A stretch of 64,000 nt of DNA from Lysinibacillus macroides (GTDB taxonomy: Bacteria > Bacillota > Bacilli > Bacillales_A > Planococcaceae). A program made the translations under genes and the position numbers. Shown piece by piece: positions 1-8,918 of the stretch. The DNA is taken from assembly GCF_001281525.1 (NCBI RefSeq), contig NZ_LGCI01000006.1:27558-91557 (forward strand), written 5' to 3'. Position 1 is the first letter of the stretch. Every line of letters starts with the position of its first letter. A model generated the notes under the pieces. That model was not told where the DNA came from and made no database searches. It was given only the letters and a program-made list of their open reading frames with translations.

Positions 1-384
1 CGTGAACATAGCTACTGTTACGACAGCTTTGATGAAAAGTATCAAACGCTTAAGTTCACACGTCCAAAAGATTGCGCAACCTGTCCATTACGTGATGACT
101 CGCTCTGTCAAAAGGTGTTTAAAATCAAGTGTGAAACCGATATCCGCAAATACACGTTTCCAGCACGTGGCTCCGAGCTATGGAAGAAACTTTACAAGGA
201 ACGCACAGCTGTCGAACGAGTAAATGCTTATTTAAAGCAATTTTTTCAGTTAAACAACGTCCGTCACAAAACCGGTAGAAAAGCTAAACTGCACTTCAAC
301 CTTGTGACGTTTATTTATAATGCCTGCAAATTAGCAGTCGATCGGATGAATGTACGTTTACAGCTACAAAACAACGCAGCTTAA
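1..384 (+). CDS. DDE transposase, C-terminal fragment (cut by window edge)
   Basis: The frame is open from base 1 to a TAA at 382-384, so only the last 127 residues are inside the window. It has a Cys-rich stretch (CATCP followed by a further Cys) and then a basic segment ending in ERVNAYLKQFF and the VTFIYNACKLAVDR tail. That pattern is common at the C terminus of IS4/IS1182-like DDE transposases with a late catalytic Glu (TAVERVN). The family assignment is from memory and moderate. The N-terminal part and left inverted repeat lie outside the window, so I cannot tell whether the element is intact. Confidence 0.7.
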   Translation, partial: REHSYCYDSFDEKYQTLKFTRPKDCATCPLRDDSLCQKVFKIKCETDIRKYTFPARGSELWKKLYKERTAVERVNAYLKQFFQLNNVRHKTGRKAKLHFNLVTFIYNACKLAVDRMNVRLQLQNNAA

Positions 385-676
385 ATTTTAAAAAACAAAA
401 ATCAGACACAGGAGCAGTCTAAGCTCTTGAAAAAATCGATTTATGAAATTGATTCAATTTCAGATATTTTTATTGAAAATTTTTAAAAATTAGTGCTCCA
501 AATAAAAAATATCATTAAAATGTTTCAAAAGCCCTAAATAAGCAGAAATTTAATATATTAAAAAGGTATGTTTATGGTAGTATTTTTATAGCTACACAAG
601 GGAGAAATTGTTCAGATTTTGTATAGACAGGACTTGTATAGTAAACATTACTACATAAAATAAAGGGATTTTGTAT
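385..676. other. AT-rich non-coding stretch after the transposase
   Basis: About 290 bases with no convincing coding frame. It should contain the right end of the partial insertion sequence, but without the left end the terminal repeat cannot be recognised. The last 15 bases (AAAGGGA near 662) give the ribosome site of the next small gene. I see no RNA gene here. Confidence 0.4.
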
Positions 677-847
677 ATGCTTATTTATTTCATTATTGGA
701 TGCGGAATTATAATTGTTACATTGTGGATTGTACGCATGATTCGTGTAAGAAAAGAACGATTGGAGAAGAAAAAGCTTTTGGAGCAACGCCTTGAACATT
801 TAATGCATACAAATAAAAAAAAATCCAATACGTCTACTGAGAACTAG
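677..847 (+). CDS. small single-pass membrane protein
   Basis: A 56-residue frame starting at ATG 677, with an AAAGGGA ribosome site about nine bases upstream; TTG 671 is a weaker in-frame alternative. Residues 2-19 form one hydrophobic segment (LIYFIIGCGIIIVTLWIV), followed by a strongly basic and then Lys/Gln/Glu-rich tail that would be cytoplasmic and possibly helical. No family is recognised. Its small size, good ribosome site and typical membrane-anchor layout support a real gene, but function is unknown. Confidence 0.55.
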   Translation: MLIYFIIGCGIIIVTLWIVRMIRVRKERLEKKKLLEQRLEHLMHTNKKKSNTSTEN

Positions 848-914
848 TGCAAATATGGATATCTTTTTTAGAAATAGCAAGCTTGCTAATTTCTTCACAC
901 TGTTTACTTCAAAC

Positions 915-954
915 AAAACAAGCCGCCCTCCCTATTTGGAGAACGGCTTGTTTT
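915..954 (-). terminator. intrinsic terminator of glutamate dehydrogenase gene
   Basis: An 11-bp stem (AAAACAAGCCG with CGGCTTGTTTT) sits just past the leftward stop codon at 962, with T-rich sequence following in the leftward direction. A T run on the other strand could also make it work for the small gene at 677. Confidence 0.85.
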
Positions 955-961
955 TAGTTGT

Positions 962-2206
962 TTATACCCAACCACGGAAGCGAGAAGCCTCTGCAGTGCG
1001 GCGTACACCTACCATATATGCAGCTAAACGCATATTGATATTGCGTGTTGTTGCTGTTGTATAGACATTGTCAAATGCCTCAACCATTTTTTTGTATAAA
1101 CGTTCCTCCACTTCTTCCTCAGTCCAATAATAACCTTGGTTATTTTGTACCCATTCAAAGTAAGAAACAGTTACACCACCAGCAGATGCTAGTACATCTG
1201 GTACAAGTAAAATACCACGCTCTGTTAAAATTTTTGTTGCTTCAGCCGTTGTTGGACCATTTGCTGCCTCTACAACAATGCTTGCTTTAATATGATGTGC
1301 ATTATCAGCAGTAATTTGGTTTTCAATAGCCGCTGGTACTAAAATATCACAATCAAGCTCTAATAATTCTTTGTTAGAAATTGTATTTTCAAATAAAGTT
1401 GTTACTGTTCCGAAGCTATCGCGACGATCTAATAAGTAGTCTATATCTAAACCCTCAGGATCATGCAGTGCACCATAAGCATCTGAAATACCGATGACCT
1501 TTGCACCTAAATCATGCATGAATTTTGCAAGGAAGCTACCTGCATTACCAAAGCCTTGAATCACAACGCGTGCCCCTTTAATATCAATGCCGCGTTTTTT
1601 TGCTGCTTCTTCAATAACAATTGTCACACCCTGTGCTGTTGCGCGGTCGCGACCTTGAGAACCACCAAGTACAAGTGGCTTACCAGTGATAAAGCCTGGA
1701 GAGTTAAATTCATCCATGCGGCTATATTCATCCATCATCCATGCCATAATTTGCGCATTTGTAAATACATCTGGCGCAGGAATATCTTTTGTTGGCCCTA
1801 CGATTTGACTTACGGCGCGTACATATCCGCGGCTTAAACGCTCAATTTCGCCCATAGACATTTGACGTGGGTCACAAATGACACCGCCTTTACCACCACC
1901 GTATGGTAAATCAACAATCCCACATTTCAATGTCATCCACATTGAAAGCGCTTTAACCTCCTCCTCAGATACTTGAGGATGGAAGCGAACGCCACCTTTA
2001 GTTGGTCCTACTGCATCATTGTGTTGTGCACGGTAACCCGTAAATACTTTTGTTGTACCATCATCCATTTTCACGGGAATACGTACTTGTAGCATACGAA
2101 GCGGTTCTTTTAATAATTCGTACATTGCTTCATCATAGCCAAGTTTATTTAAAGCCTCTTGAATGACGTCTTGTGTTGATGTGAACAGATTTAAGTTTTC
2201 AGACAT
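962..2206 (-). CDS. gudB: NAD-specific glutamate dehydrogenase (RocG/GudB type)
   Basis: Catalyses oxidative deamination of glutamate to 2-oxoglutarate and ammonium in the cytoplasm, the last step of arginine/ornithine/proline breakdown. The 414 residues match the usual hexameric family length. Visible motifs are GPTKGGVRFHP near 67-77, the catalytic-lysine region PYGGGKGG (Lys106) and the Rossmann glycine loop GFGNAG (218-223). It lies 83 bases downstream of rocD on the same strand, with rocA further upstream, so it completes the route ornithine to glutamate semialdehyde to glutamate to 2-oxoglutarate. Whether it is orthologous to rocG or gudB of B. subtilis cannot be decided here; the symbol is provisional. 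The start ATG is preceded by AAAGAGGCGAT. Confidence 0.93.
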   Translation of the reverse strand: MSENLNLFTSTQDVIQEALNKLGYDEAMYELLKEPLRMLQVRIPVKMDDGTTKVFTGYRAQHNDAVGPTKGGVRFHPQVSEEEVKALSMWMTLKCGIVDLPYGGGKGGVICDPRQMSMGEIERLSRGYVRAVSQIVGPTKDIPAPDVFTNAQIMAWMMDEYSRMDEFNSPGFITGKPLVLGGSQGRDRATAQGVTIVIEEAAKKRGIDIKGARVVIQGFGNAGSFLAKFMHDLGAKVIGISDAYGALHDPEGLDIDYLLDRRDSFGTVTTLFENTISNKELLELDCDILVPAAIENQITADNAHHIKASIVVEAANGPTTAEATKILTERGILLVPDVLASAGGVTVSYFEWVQNNQGYYWTEEEVEERLYKKMVEAFDNVYTTATTRNINMRLAAYMVGVRRTAEASRFRGWV

Positions 2207-2289
2207 ATTAAATCGCCTCTTTGTTTTTTTTAATGATAATATATCGGCATCATTGTAACATACTTCCGAATTAAAATGTGAACATTTTG

Positions 2290-3483
2290 TTAAAGTTTAA
2301 ATACTTTTTCAATTTGTTCGATTGACCAATCTAAATCCTCTTGTGAAATAACAAGTGGTGGTGCAAAACGAATCACTGTATCATGTGTTTCTTTACATAA
2401 TAGACCTAGCTCTTTTAGTTTTTCACAATATGGACGAGCAGCCTCTGTTAATTCCATACCGATAAATAAACCACGACCACGTACTTCTTTAATCACTGGA
2501 TTGTTAATAGCTTGTAATTTACCTTTGAAATATTCACCAAGCTCATGTGAACGTTCAGCTAATTTTTCATCTAATAAAACTTTAAGAGATGCAATAGAAA
2601 CTGCACATGCTAAAGGATTACCACCGAAAGTTGAACCATGTGAACCTGGGTTAAATACACCTAAAATATCACGGTTTGCCGCTACACAAGAAATTGGGAA
2701 TACACCGCCGCCTAATGCTTTACCAAGGATATACATATCTGGCTCTACTTCTTCCCAATCACAAGCAAACATTTTACCTGTACGCGCTAAACCAGCTTGA
2801 ATTTCATCAGCAATAAATAGTACATTATTTTCGCGACAAAGTTCACGAGCTGCTTTTAAGAAGCCTTCTGGGGGAATAACGATACCAGCTTCACCTTGAA
2901 TTGGCTCCATCATAAATGCTGCTGTATTCGGTGTAATCGCTGCTTTTAATGCGTCTAAATCACCGTAATCCACTAATTTGATATTTGGTAGCATCGGGCC
3001 GAAGCCACGGCGATATTCTGGGTCAGAAGATAACGAAACCGCTAACATCGTACGGCCATGAAAGTTACCATTACATGCGATAAATTCAGCTTTGCCATCC
3101 TCTACGCCTTTTACATCATAAGCCCAACGACGAGCTGCCTTAAATGCCGTTTCCACTGCCTCAGCGCCTGTATTCATTGGTAAAACCATTTCTTTATTTG
3201 TTAATTTGCCAACAAGCTCATACCATTCACCAAGGTTTTCACTGTAGAACGCGCGTGAAGTTAATGTTACTTTATCAGCTTGCTCTTTTAAAGCCGCAAT
3301 AATTTTTGGATGGCGATGTCCTTGGTTGACTGCAGAGTATGCTGATAACATATCTAAATATTTATTGCCTTCTGGATCTTTCACCCAAGCACCCTCAGCC
3401 TCTGAAATTACGATTGGCAGTGGATGATAGTTTGCAGCACCAAAATTTTGCGTTTGTTCAATCACTTGTTGTGTTTTTGTCAT
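2290..3483 (-). CDS. rocD: ornithine--oxo-acid aminotransferase
   Basis: PLP-dependent class III aminotransferase that moves the delta-amino group of ornithine to 2-oxoglutarate, giving glutamate 5-semialdehyde and glutamate. The 397 residues are full length. Features: [10 protein letters not shown] (104-113) binding the cofactor phosphate, Asp226 in the IADEIQ motif contacting the pyridine nitrogen, and Schiff-base Lys255 in [10 protein letters not shown]. It lies between the glutamate dehydrogenase and rocA genes on the same strand. A long upstream gap (3484-3737) with an inverted repeat suggests its own leader or promoter rather than simple read-through from rocA. Ribosome site AAGGAGAGAA precedes the ATG. 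Confidence 0.95.
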   Translation of the reverse strand: MTKTQQVIEQTQNFGAANYHPLPIVISEAEGAWVKDPEGNKYLDMLSAYSAVNQGHRHPKIIAALKEQADKVTLTSRAFYSENLGEWYELVGKLTNKEMVLPMNTGAEAVETAFKAARRWAYDVKGVEDGKAEFIACNGNFHGRTMLAVSLSSDPEYRRGFGPMLPNIKLVDYGDLDALKAAITPNTAAFMMEPIQGEAGIVIPPEGFLKAARELCRENNVLFIADEIQAGLARTGKMFACDWEEVEPDMYILGKALGGGVFPISCVAANRDILGVFNPGSHGSTFGGNPLACAVSIASLKVLLDEKLAERSHELGEYFKGKLQAINNPVIKEVRGRGLFIGMELTEAARPYCEKLKELGLLCKETHDTVIRFAPPLVISQEDLDWSIEQIEKVFKL

Positions 3484-3600
3484 CTTCTATTCTCTCCTTA
3501 TAAAATCATGTTAAAAAATCTATGGAAGGAAGGGACTATGTATCTTTAGTAAGTAGAATGCTTAAAATTTAGCATCAATGTCAACTCTACATCTGCTAGC

Positions 3601-3668
3601 TTCTCCAAGGTAAACTACCTTTTCATGAGTGTCTACGGTTTTAGTCAGTGGCAATATTACCTGGAGAA
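3601..3668 (-). promoter_or_regulatory. long inverted repeat in the rocD upstream region
   Basis: TTCTCCAAGGTAA at 3601-3613 is complementary to TTACCTGGAGAA at 3657-3668 with one bulge. Inside are a perfect small hairpin (AAGGTA-AAC-TACCTT, 3608-3622) and a near-palindrome GGCAATATTACC (3651-3662 region). It could be a structured leader RNA or a set of operator half sites. It matches no riboswitch consensus I know. Confidence 0.4.
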
Positions 3669-3737
3669 ACTTTGCAAATTATTGTTAAAATACTTTAATT
3701 TCTACTTAATTGATCAGCCCTATTAGTAATATGAAAA

Positions 3738-5282
3738 TTAAAGCATTTCAGAAGTTGTTTTTGCTTGCATGTGTAATTGTAAGTAGTCTGGACCACCCGC
3801 TTTTGAGTCTGTCCCTGACATATTGAAGCCACCGAATGGTTGGTAGCCAACGATTGCCCCCGTACAGCCACGGTTGAAGTACAGGTTACCCACATGGAAT
3901 TCTTCACGTGCTTTTTCAAGATTCATACGGTTTTTCGTGATCACAGCACCTGTTAAACCATATTCTGTATCGTTTGCAATATCAATCGCATGGTCGAAGT
4001 CTTTTGCTTTAGCAATCGCTACTACTGGCCCAAAGATTTCTTCCTTCATAATACGAGCAGAAGGGTCTACATCTGCAAAGACAGTTGGTTGCACGAAGTA
4101 ACCCACTGAATCGTCTGCTGTACCACCTGCAACTAGACGGCCTTCGCCTTTCCCGATTTCGATATACTCCGTAATTTTGTTAAACGCTGCTTGGTCAATC
4201 ACCGTCGCCATAAAGTTAGTAAAGTCTGTTGGATCGCCCACTGTTAAAGTGTTTGTTAACTCCACCACACGCTCCACTACTTGGTTATACACATCTTCTA
4301 CGATCACTACACGAGAACATGCGGAACATTTTTGACCCGAGAAGCCAAATGCTGATTTCACAATGGATTGGGCAGCTAATTCAAGGTCTGCCTCTTTATC
4401 GACAACGATTGTATCTTTACCGCCCATTTCAGCGATAACACGTTTAATCCAAATTTGCCCTTCATTGACAACGGAGGCACGTTGGTTAATGCGTAAGCCA
4501 ACATCACGTGAACCTGTAAAGCTGATAAAGCGTGTTTTTGGATGATCTACTAGGTAGTCCCCTACTTCAGCACCGCTACCAGGTACAAAGTTCACCACAC
4601 CTGCTGGAAGACCAGCTTCTTCTAATACTTCGATAAATTTATACGCAACAATTGGTGTTGTCGAAGCAGGTTTTAATAACACGGTGTTGCCTGTTACTAA
4701 TGCTGCAACCGTTGTACCCGCCATAATCGCGAAGGCAAAGTTCCAAGGAGAAATCACAATACCAATCCCTAATGGAATATAGTCGTAACGGTTATATTCA
4801 CCTGGACGGCTTTCTACGGGTTGCCCGTCTTTAATACGGAGCATTTGACGCGCATAATATTCCATAAAGTCAATTGCTTCTGCTGTATCTGCATCCGCCT
4901 CTGCCCATGGCTTGCCCGCTTCCTTTGTTAATAAAGCCGAGAATTCATGTTTACGGCGACGGACAATTGCTGCTGCCTTGAAGAGCACGTCTGCACGAAT
5001 AGCTGGATCAACCTTTTTCCATGTTTTAAATGCTTGGTCTGCCTCTTGCATCGCTTTTTCAGCTAGCTCTTGGCTCGCTTTTGATACGCGACCCACGACT
5101 TCTGTTTTCTTGGCAGGGTTATACGAAACGATTTTATCCTCTGTTGTAATACGCTCGCCACCAATAATCAGTGGGTAGTCTTGCCCTAAATACCCCTCTA
5201 CTTTATTTAAAGCCTCTACATAAGCATTATAGTTCGCCTCTTGTGTAAAATCTGTAAATGGTTCGTGTTTGTATGGAATCAT
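3738..5282 (-). CDS. rocA: L-glutamate gamma-semialdehyde (pyrroline-5-carboxylate) dehydrogenase
   Basis: Oxidises glutamate semialdehyde (from rocD or from proline oxidation) to glutamate with NAD. 514 residues, the length of the RocA/PruA aldehyde dehydrogenase family. The catalytic cysteine is Cys319 in [10 protein letters not shown], the general base is Glu285 in EMGGKD, and [10 protein letters not shown] (177-186) is the cofactor-binding segment. A GGAGG site precedes the ATG. The gene is divergent from the regulator at 5428; the shared 145-base gap holds two matched inverted repeats that probably control it. Confidence 0.95.
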   Translation of the reverse strand: MIPYKHEPFTDFTQEANYNAYVEALNKVEGYLGQDYPLIIGGERITTEDKIVSYNPAKKTEVVGRVSKASQELAEKAMQEADQAFKTWKKVDPAIRADVLFKAAAIVRRRKHEFSALLTKEAGKPWAEADADTAEAIDFMEYYARQMLRIKDGQPVESRPGEYNRYDYIPLGIGIVISPWNFAFAIMAGTTVAALVTGNTVLLKPASTTPIVAYKFIEVLEEAGLPAGVVNFVPGSGAEVGDYLVDHPKTRFISFTGSRDVGLRINQRASVVNEGQIWIKRVIAEMGGKDTIVVDKEADLELAAQSIVKSAFGFSGQKCSACSRVVIVEDVYNQVVERVVELTNTLTVGDPTDFTNFMATVIDQAAFNKITEYIEIGKGEGRLVAGGTADDSVGYFVQPTVFADVDPSARIMKEEIFGPVVAIAKAKDFDHAIDIANDTEYGLTGAVITKNRMNLEKAREEFHVGNLYFNRGCTGAIVGYQPFGGFNMSGTDSKAGGPDYLQLHMQAKTTSEML

Positions 5283-5329
5283 ACTTAATCCTCCCTAGTG
5301 AGATGTATTTGGGTCTGCAAAAAACATTG

Positions 5330-5348
5330 ACGCAAAATATTTTTGCGT
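5330..5348. promoter_or_regulatory. inverted repeat 1 (operator candidate), rocA/regulator gap
   Basis: Perfect 8-bp arms ACGCAAAA and TTTTGCGT around TAT. It has the same 19-bp layout and half site (AYGCAA, seven bases, TTGCRT) as the repeat at 5374-5392. Confidence 0.5.
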
Positions 5349-5373
5349 ATAAAATATTCTTACACTTATTATA

Positions 5374-5392
5374 ATGCAAAATTTAGTTGCAT
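5374..5392. promoter_or_regulatory. inverted repeat 2 (operator candidate), rocA/regulator gap
   Basis: Arms ATGCAA and TTGCAT around seven bases. Its centre is 44 bp from that of repeat 1, close to four helical turns. It overlaps a region that reads TTGAAA and TATAAT leftward, so a bound protein could act at the rocA promoter. Confidence 0.5.
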
Positions 5393-5427
5393 ATTTCAAG
5401 TAAAAAATTTTTGAGGTGTACATTTTT

Positions 5428-6750
5428 ATGAAAAATTCTGAACCCTTACTACCTTTTTATGAGTTTATTGCAACAAATGTATCCGTTGGCATTCATGCAG
5501 TAGACTTATCTGGCAAAACAATTATTTACAATACAAAAATGAAAGAAATTGAAGGATTCCATTTTGATGAGCTTGCAGATCGCTCCATTATCGAAATGTT
5601 TTCCTTCCGTCAGCATGAAAGTACATTAATGCGTGTCTTGCAAACAGGCAAAAAAGAAATTAATGTCAAACAAACTTATTGGAATAAAAACGGGCATGAA
5701 ATCACGACCATCAATGATACTTTTCCACTCTTTGTTGAAAATAAACTAATTGGTGCGATTGAATTTGCGCGAGATATTACATCACTTGAAAAGCTTGTTT
5801 ATCAGCCCCTTCGCCGTTATGATGAGCCACTAACATTCGATATGATTAAGGCAGCCTCTGAATCCATGCAGCAAGTGATTGAAGATGCTAAAAAAGCAGC
5901 AGCTGTGAAATTACCTGTTTTATTAATTGGTGAGTCTGGCACAGGGAAGGATTTGGTAGCAGAAGGTATTCACCATGCAGCCTCTCCCGACCCTGAAGCC
6001 TTTGTTACACTTGTTAGTCGCCGCTCCGCTCAGTCCGTGCTCGATAAATTAAAGCAGTTGTTGGACGAAGAGAAAGACTATACATTTTTCTTTGAACGCA
6101 TTGACTTTTTAAGCTTAGACATTCAGGAACAGCTACTGGATATGTTGCAATCTCTTCCACAGTCTAAATATATGCTCATTGGCAGTGTTGGTAGTGACCC
6201 TATTACATTAATTGCCGAAAAAAAGCTGTCCAAGTCACTATATTATTTCTTTGCCAAGATGGCGATTACGATTCCTAACTTAACCGATCGTAAAGAAGAT
6301 ATTCTGCCATTTGTGGATGATTATTTTAGCCGTCATCGAGAGCGCTTTGCCTCTCAGGTCATGGAGCTTGCACCAGATGTTCAGGAATTATTTTTACAAT
6401 ACGATTGGCCAGGTAATCTAAAGGAGCTTGAGCTATTACTGGATGAAATTGTGTCATTTATGACAAATGAATCAACCGTTACGTCAGATTTATTGCCCTT
6501 GCATTTTCGCTTTAAAGTACAGCAGCAAAATACCAATAATCGTGAGCCAGAATTTTTTATGTTTCATCAAAATCATGATGTGATGCCACTTGATGCCTAT
6601 TTACGTGAAGCCGAATCCTATTATGTGCAAAATGTCTTAAATTTATATGAGGGGAATATTACAAAGGCAGCCAATGCACTTGGTATGAGTCGCCAAAACC
6701 TGCAATATCGCATTAGAAAAATCAAAAATAACCTACATTCTGAGCAATAA
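5428..6750 (+). CDS. RocR-like PAS/AAA+/Fis regulator with degenerate ATPase domain
   Basis: Probable regulator of the adjacent roc genes. Residues about 10-125 form a PAS domain, 130-370 an AAA+ sigma-54 activator domain, and the last 40 a Fis-type helix-turn-helix (NITKAANALGMSRQNLQYRI). Walker A is present (GESGTGKD, 168-175). However, the GAFTGA loop that contacts sigma-54 is missing because the 190-220 region is shortened, Walker B reads FFFERIDFL instead of LFLDEIGEM, and the FREDLYYRL segment is replaced by LSKSLYYFF. Start ATG 5428 was chosen because GAGGTG at 5413-5418 is its ribosome site; GTG 5416 is the alternative. It is likely a DNA-binding regulator that no longer needs sigma-54; effector unknown. 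Confidence 0.85.
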   Translation: MKNSEPLLPFYEFIATNVSVGIHAVDLSGKTIIYNTKMKEIEGFHFDELADRSIIEMFSFRQHESTLMRVLQTGKKEINVKQTYWNKNGHEITTINDTFPLFVENKLIGAIEFARDITSLEKLVYQPLRRYDEPLTFDMIKAASESMQQVIEDAKKAAAVKLPVLLIGESGTGKDLVAEGIHHAASPDPEAFVTLVSRRSAQSVLDKLKQLLDEEKDYTFFFERIDFLSLDIQEQLLDMLQSLPQSKYMLIGSVGSDPITLIAEKKLSKSLYYFFAKMAITIPNLTDRKEDILPFVDDYFSRHRERFASQVMELAPDVQELFLQYDWPGNLKELELLLDEIVSFMTNESTVTSDLLPLHFRFKVQQQNTNNREPEFFMFHQNHDVMPLDAYLREAESYYVQNVLNLYEGNITKAANALGMSRQNLQYRIRKIKNNLHSEQ

Positions 6751-6754
6751 AAAA

Positions 6755-6788
6755 ATAGGGATACCTTCCTCATCGAAAGTATCCCTAT
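6755..6788. terminator. bidirectional terminator between convergent genes
   Basis: Stem ATAGGGATAC / GTATCCCTAT with A-rich and T-containing flanks, placed between the rightward regulator stop (6750) and the leftward stop at 6792. Confidence 0.8.
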
Positions 6789-6791
6789 CCT

Positions 6792-7169
6792 CTATTGTCC
6801 TGATTGTTCAATCCAGTCCTGTAATTTATCTTTTAAAGAATTAAAACCATTGGCATCTGACTCATCCACGCGATCCTGTAATGATTTACGTGGTGGTGTA
6901 TCTTTTTTGCGTACTGTTGTTGGACGGTCTTGAAGCGCTCTCATCGATAAACTAATTTTTTCGGCCTCTTCATCGATTTCAAGAATTTTCACTTCTACTT
7001 CTTGCCCAACAGTTAAAAACTCACTAACGTCCTTTACAAATCCGTATGTGATCTCCGAAATATGCACAAGACCCTGTGTATTGTCGTCCAGTGCCACAAA
7101 TGCACCGTATGGTTGAATACCTGTCACTTTTCCGGTCAACACGTCTCCTAATTCATATTTTTTTGCCAT
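6792..7169 (-). CDS. yugI: S1 domain RNA-binding protein (YugI / general stress protein 13 type)
   Basis: A 125-residue protein with one S1 RNA-binding fold at residues 5-75 (GDVLTGKVTGIQPYGAFVAL, then GLVHISEI and VGQEVEVKILEID) and a charged low-complexity tail. Length and layout match YugI/CvfD, a cytoplasmic ribosome-associated protein family in Firmicutes. It is monocistronic: a terminator follows and an intergenic gap precedes. YabR is a related possibility, but the tail fits YugI better. Confidence 0.85.
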   Translation of the reverse strand: MAKKYELGDVLTGKVTGIQPYGAFVALDDNTQGLVHISEITYGFVKDVSEFLTVGQEVEVKILEIDEEAEKISLSMRALQDRPTTVRKKDTPPRKSLQDRVDESDANGFNSLKDKLQDWIEQSGQ

Positions 7170-7256
7170 AACCTTTGCCCACTTTCTTTTTGTTTGCTAC
7201 GTATATATCGCTTAGATTATAACATACGTGTAAAATCGGGGCAAAAAATCGTCTCA

Positions 7257-8918
7257 TTAATCCGCTATGCCAATGATTCGGTTATGACCATTATTATTTT
7301 TCATTAATTTAATAATGACTGCTTTATCATTCGAATCCTCCTTCATGCGAACAGATACTAATGGATATTTGTGAGGCACATTGGATTCTCCTAATTGACT
7401 AATAGCCGTTAAGTTGTCAAGGTGGTTGAATCGACTTGTATCTATTACTGTATTGGGTATAACTAATGCTTGCTGTAAAGCGTGATCTCCAACCATAATG
7501 GCATATAAATAAAGCGCAACCATATCAATCGGGCTTAATTGATTAAGCAATGTTTCTTTGCCACCTTCTCTATATTGCTGATATAGCTTGTCAATCCGTA
7601 CAGCCTCCGCTTCATCCATATAGCTAAAGTGAAACGTATCATAATTTCTAAATCCTGCTTTTTCCCCTTTTGCTTGTAAAAGGGCTTGCCAAATATCATA
7701 GGCAGCTAATCCATCTCGTGTCGTGGATGTTTGTTGCTGCGCTAGCTCCTGTAAAATCGTTGCAGCAATTTGCTTCACAACCTTGCTATGTTTACCATCT
7801 GCTAGTTGCTGTAAAAATGTAATATAGTCTTTGTTAATCGTGCCATCCGCTAACAATGCAGGATGCTTTGGTGTGCCTTTTAGCAATGCCGTCCATGTAT
7901 ATTCAAATCTATCTCGCAGCATATAATAATACCTTGAACCTGGATTTTTATCCGCTAATAATGCGCGTTCAAACGATGTTAGTATTTCTAATGTTTCCTC
8001 AAGCGAATAACGTACATCATCCTTATCCATTACTAAATAGCCTTTTTGTGAGTACTCAAAATAGCCTAAACTATCAGGGTGAAGATATTTAGCTTCCTCA
8101 AATGCAAATGCCCCATTAATGGGGTTCGCTTTAAAAGCATAGGAGCCATTATCATTAATAGAAAGCTCCATCCCCTGCTCGCTGGCTGTTTCGATAATAG
8201 TTTGTAATTCCAATGGATACTGGCTGCTAGGTACTTTTTTCTTAAGTAGATGCTCATATGGTTCCAGTAAACCGCTGTAAAATGATTCTAATTGAATGGC
8301 TGGCTGCTCATATAAATCATAAATTTTATAGGATTCTTCAAACGTTAGTGGCTTTTTACCGTCAATGGCTTCAAATACTCGCCTTGGCGTTGTTAATTTT
8401 TCAAGCAAGCTATCTTCCATGCGTTGTAAATTTTCTGCCATTTCTGCTGTTATTCGTTCAGCAGACCTATTATTTGTATAATTGTTAAATTCATTTTCTA
8501 TATTTTGGATATATGAAAAAGCATTAAGTTCATCTAATGAAACCATTAATTCTTTTCTAATCTCCTCTTTTTGATGCTCATATTTCTCTGTTAGCTCATT
8601 CGCCCAATCTCTATACGTTTTCTGTTGTTCCTCCTGCTTTTCCTGCATAATTTGTTGCTCACTATTTGAAAGTTCTTCTGGCTGTTGAATCATATAGGAG
8701 GTTCCTAAAATACCTAGTAAAAGCACACTTGCAATACTGACCAGCCAAACAGAAGCTTTCTGACGCTTCACAGGGTTTTTTTGAATTACTTGTGTATTGT
8801 GTGTCGCTTTCTCTTCGTCAATTTGCTGTAGCACTTTATTTGGGTCTAGCTGTGTATCCATACGATCATAGGATTTTTTTAGCAATACCATCCGTTTCTC
8901 AAATTGTTTATCATCCAT
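7257..8918 (-). CDS. large membrane protein, candidate anti-sigma factor
   Basis: Follows the ECF sigma gene with an 8-base overlap, the standard arrangement for a cognate anti-sigma factor. Topology fits: a basic N terminus of about 55 residues, one membrane segment (ASVWLVSIASVLLLGILGTSYMI) near 60-80, then about 470 residues predicted outside, beginning with a Glu/Gln/Lys-rich coiled-coil-like stretch. It is much longer than usual ECF anti-sigmas (around 200-350 residues), and no ZAS zinc motif (HxxxCxxC) is seen in the cytoplasmic part. The outer domain is not recognised. Start ATG 8918 chosen for its GGAGGGGA ribosome site; GTG 8927 and TTG 8924 are in frame. Confidence 0.7.
   Translation of the reverse strand: MDDKQFEKRMVLLKKSYDRMDTQLDPNKVLQQIDEEKATHNTQVIQKNPVKRQKASVWLVSIASVLLLGILGTSYMIQQPEELSNSEQQIMQEKQEEQQKTYRDWANELTEKYEHQKEEIRKELMVSLDELNAFSYIQNIENEFNNYTNNRSAERITAEMAENLQRMEDSLLEKLTTPRRVFEAIDGKKPLTFEESYKIYDLYEQPAIQLESFYSGLLEPYEHLLKKKVPSSQYPLELQTIIETASEQGMELSINDNGSYAFKANPINGAFAFEEAKYLHPDSLGYFEYSQKGYLVMDKDDVRYSLEETLEILTSFERALLADKNPGSRYYYMLRDRFEYTWTALLKGTPKHPALLADGTINKDYITFLQQLADGKHSKVVKQIAATILQELAQQQTSTTRDGLAAYDIWQALLQAKGEKAGFRNYDTFHFSYMDEAEAVRIDKLYQQYREGGKETLLNQLSPIDMVALYLYAIMVGDHALQQALVIPNTVIDTSRFNHLDNLTAISQLGESNVPHKYPLVSVRMKEDSNDKAVIIKLMKNNNGHNRIIGIAD

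Noticed and set aside
962-5282. roc genes as a horizontally acquired island because of the nearby transposase
   Set aside because: The transposase fragment lies outside the cluster, no direct repeats or composition break are visible, and the genes are typical for the group.
5283-5427. Sigma-54 promoter before rocA
   Set aside because: No GG-N10-GC at -24/-12 on the leftward strand; the region instead shows sigma-A-like TATAAT.
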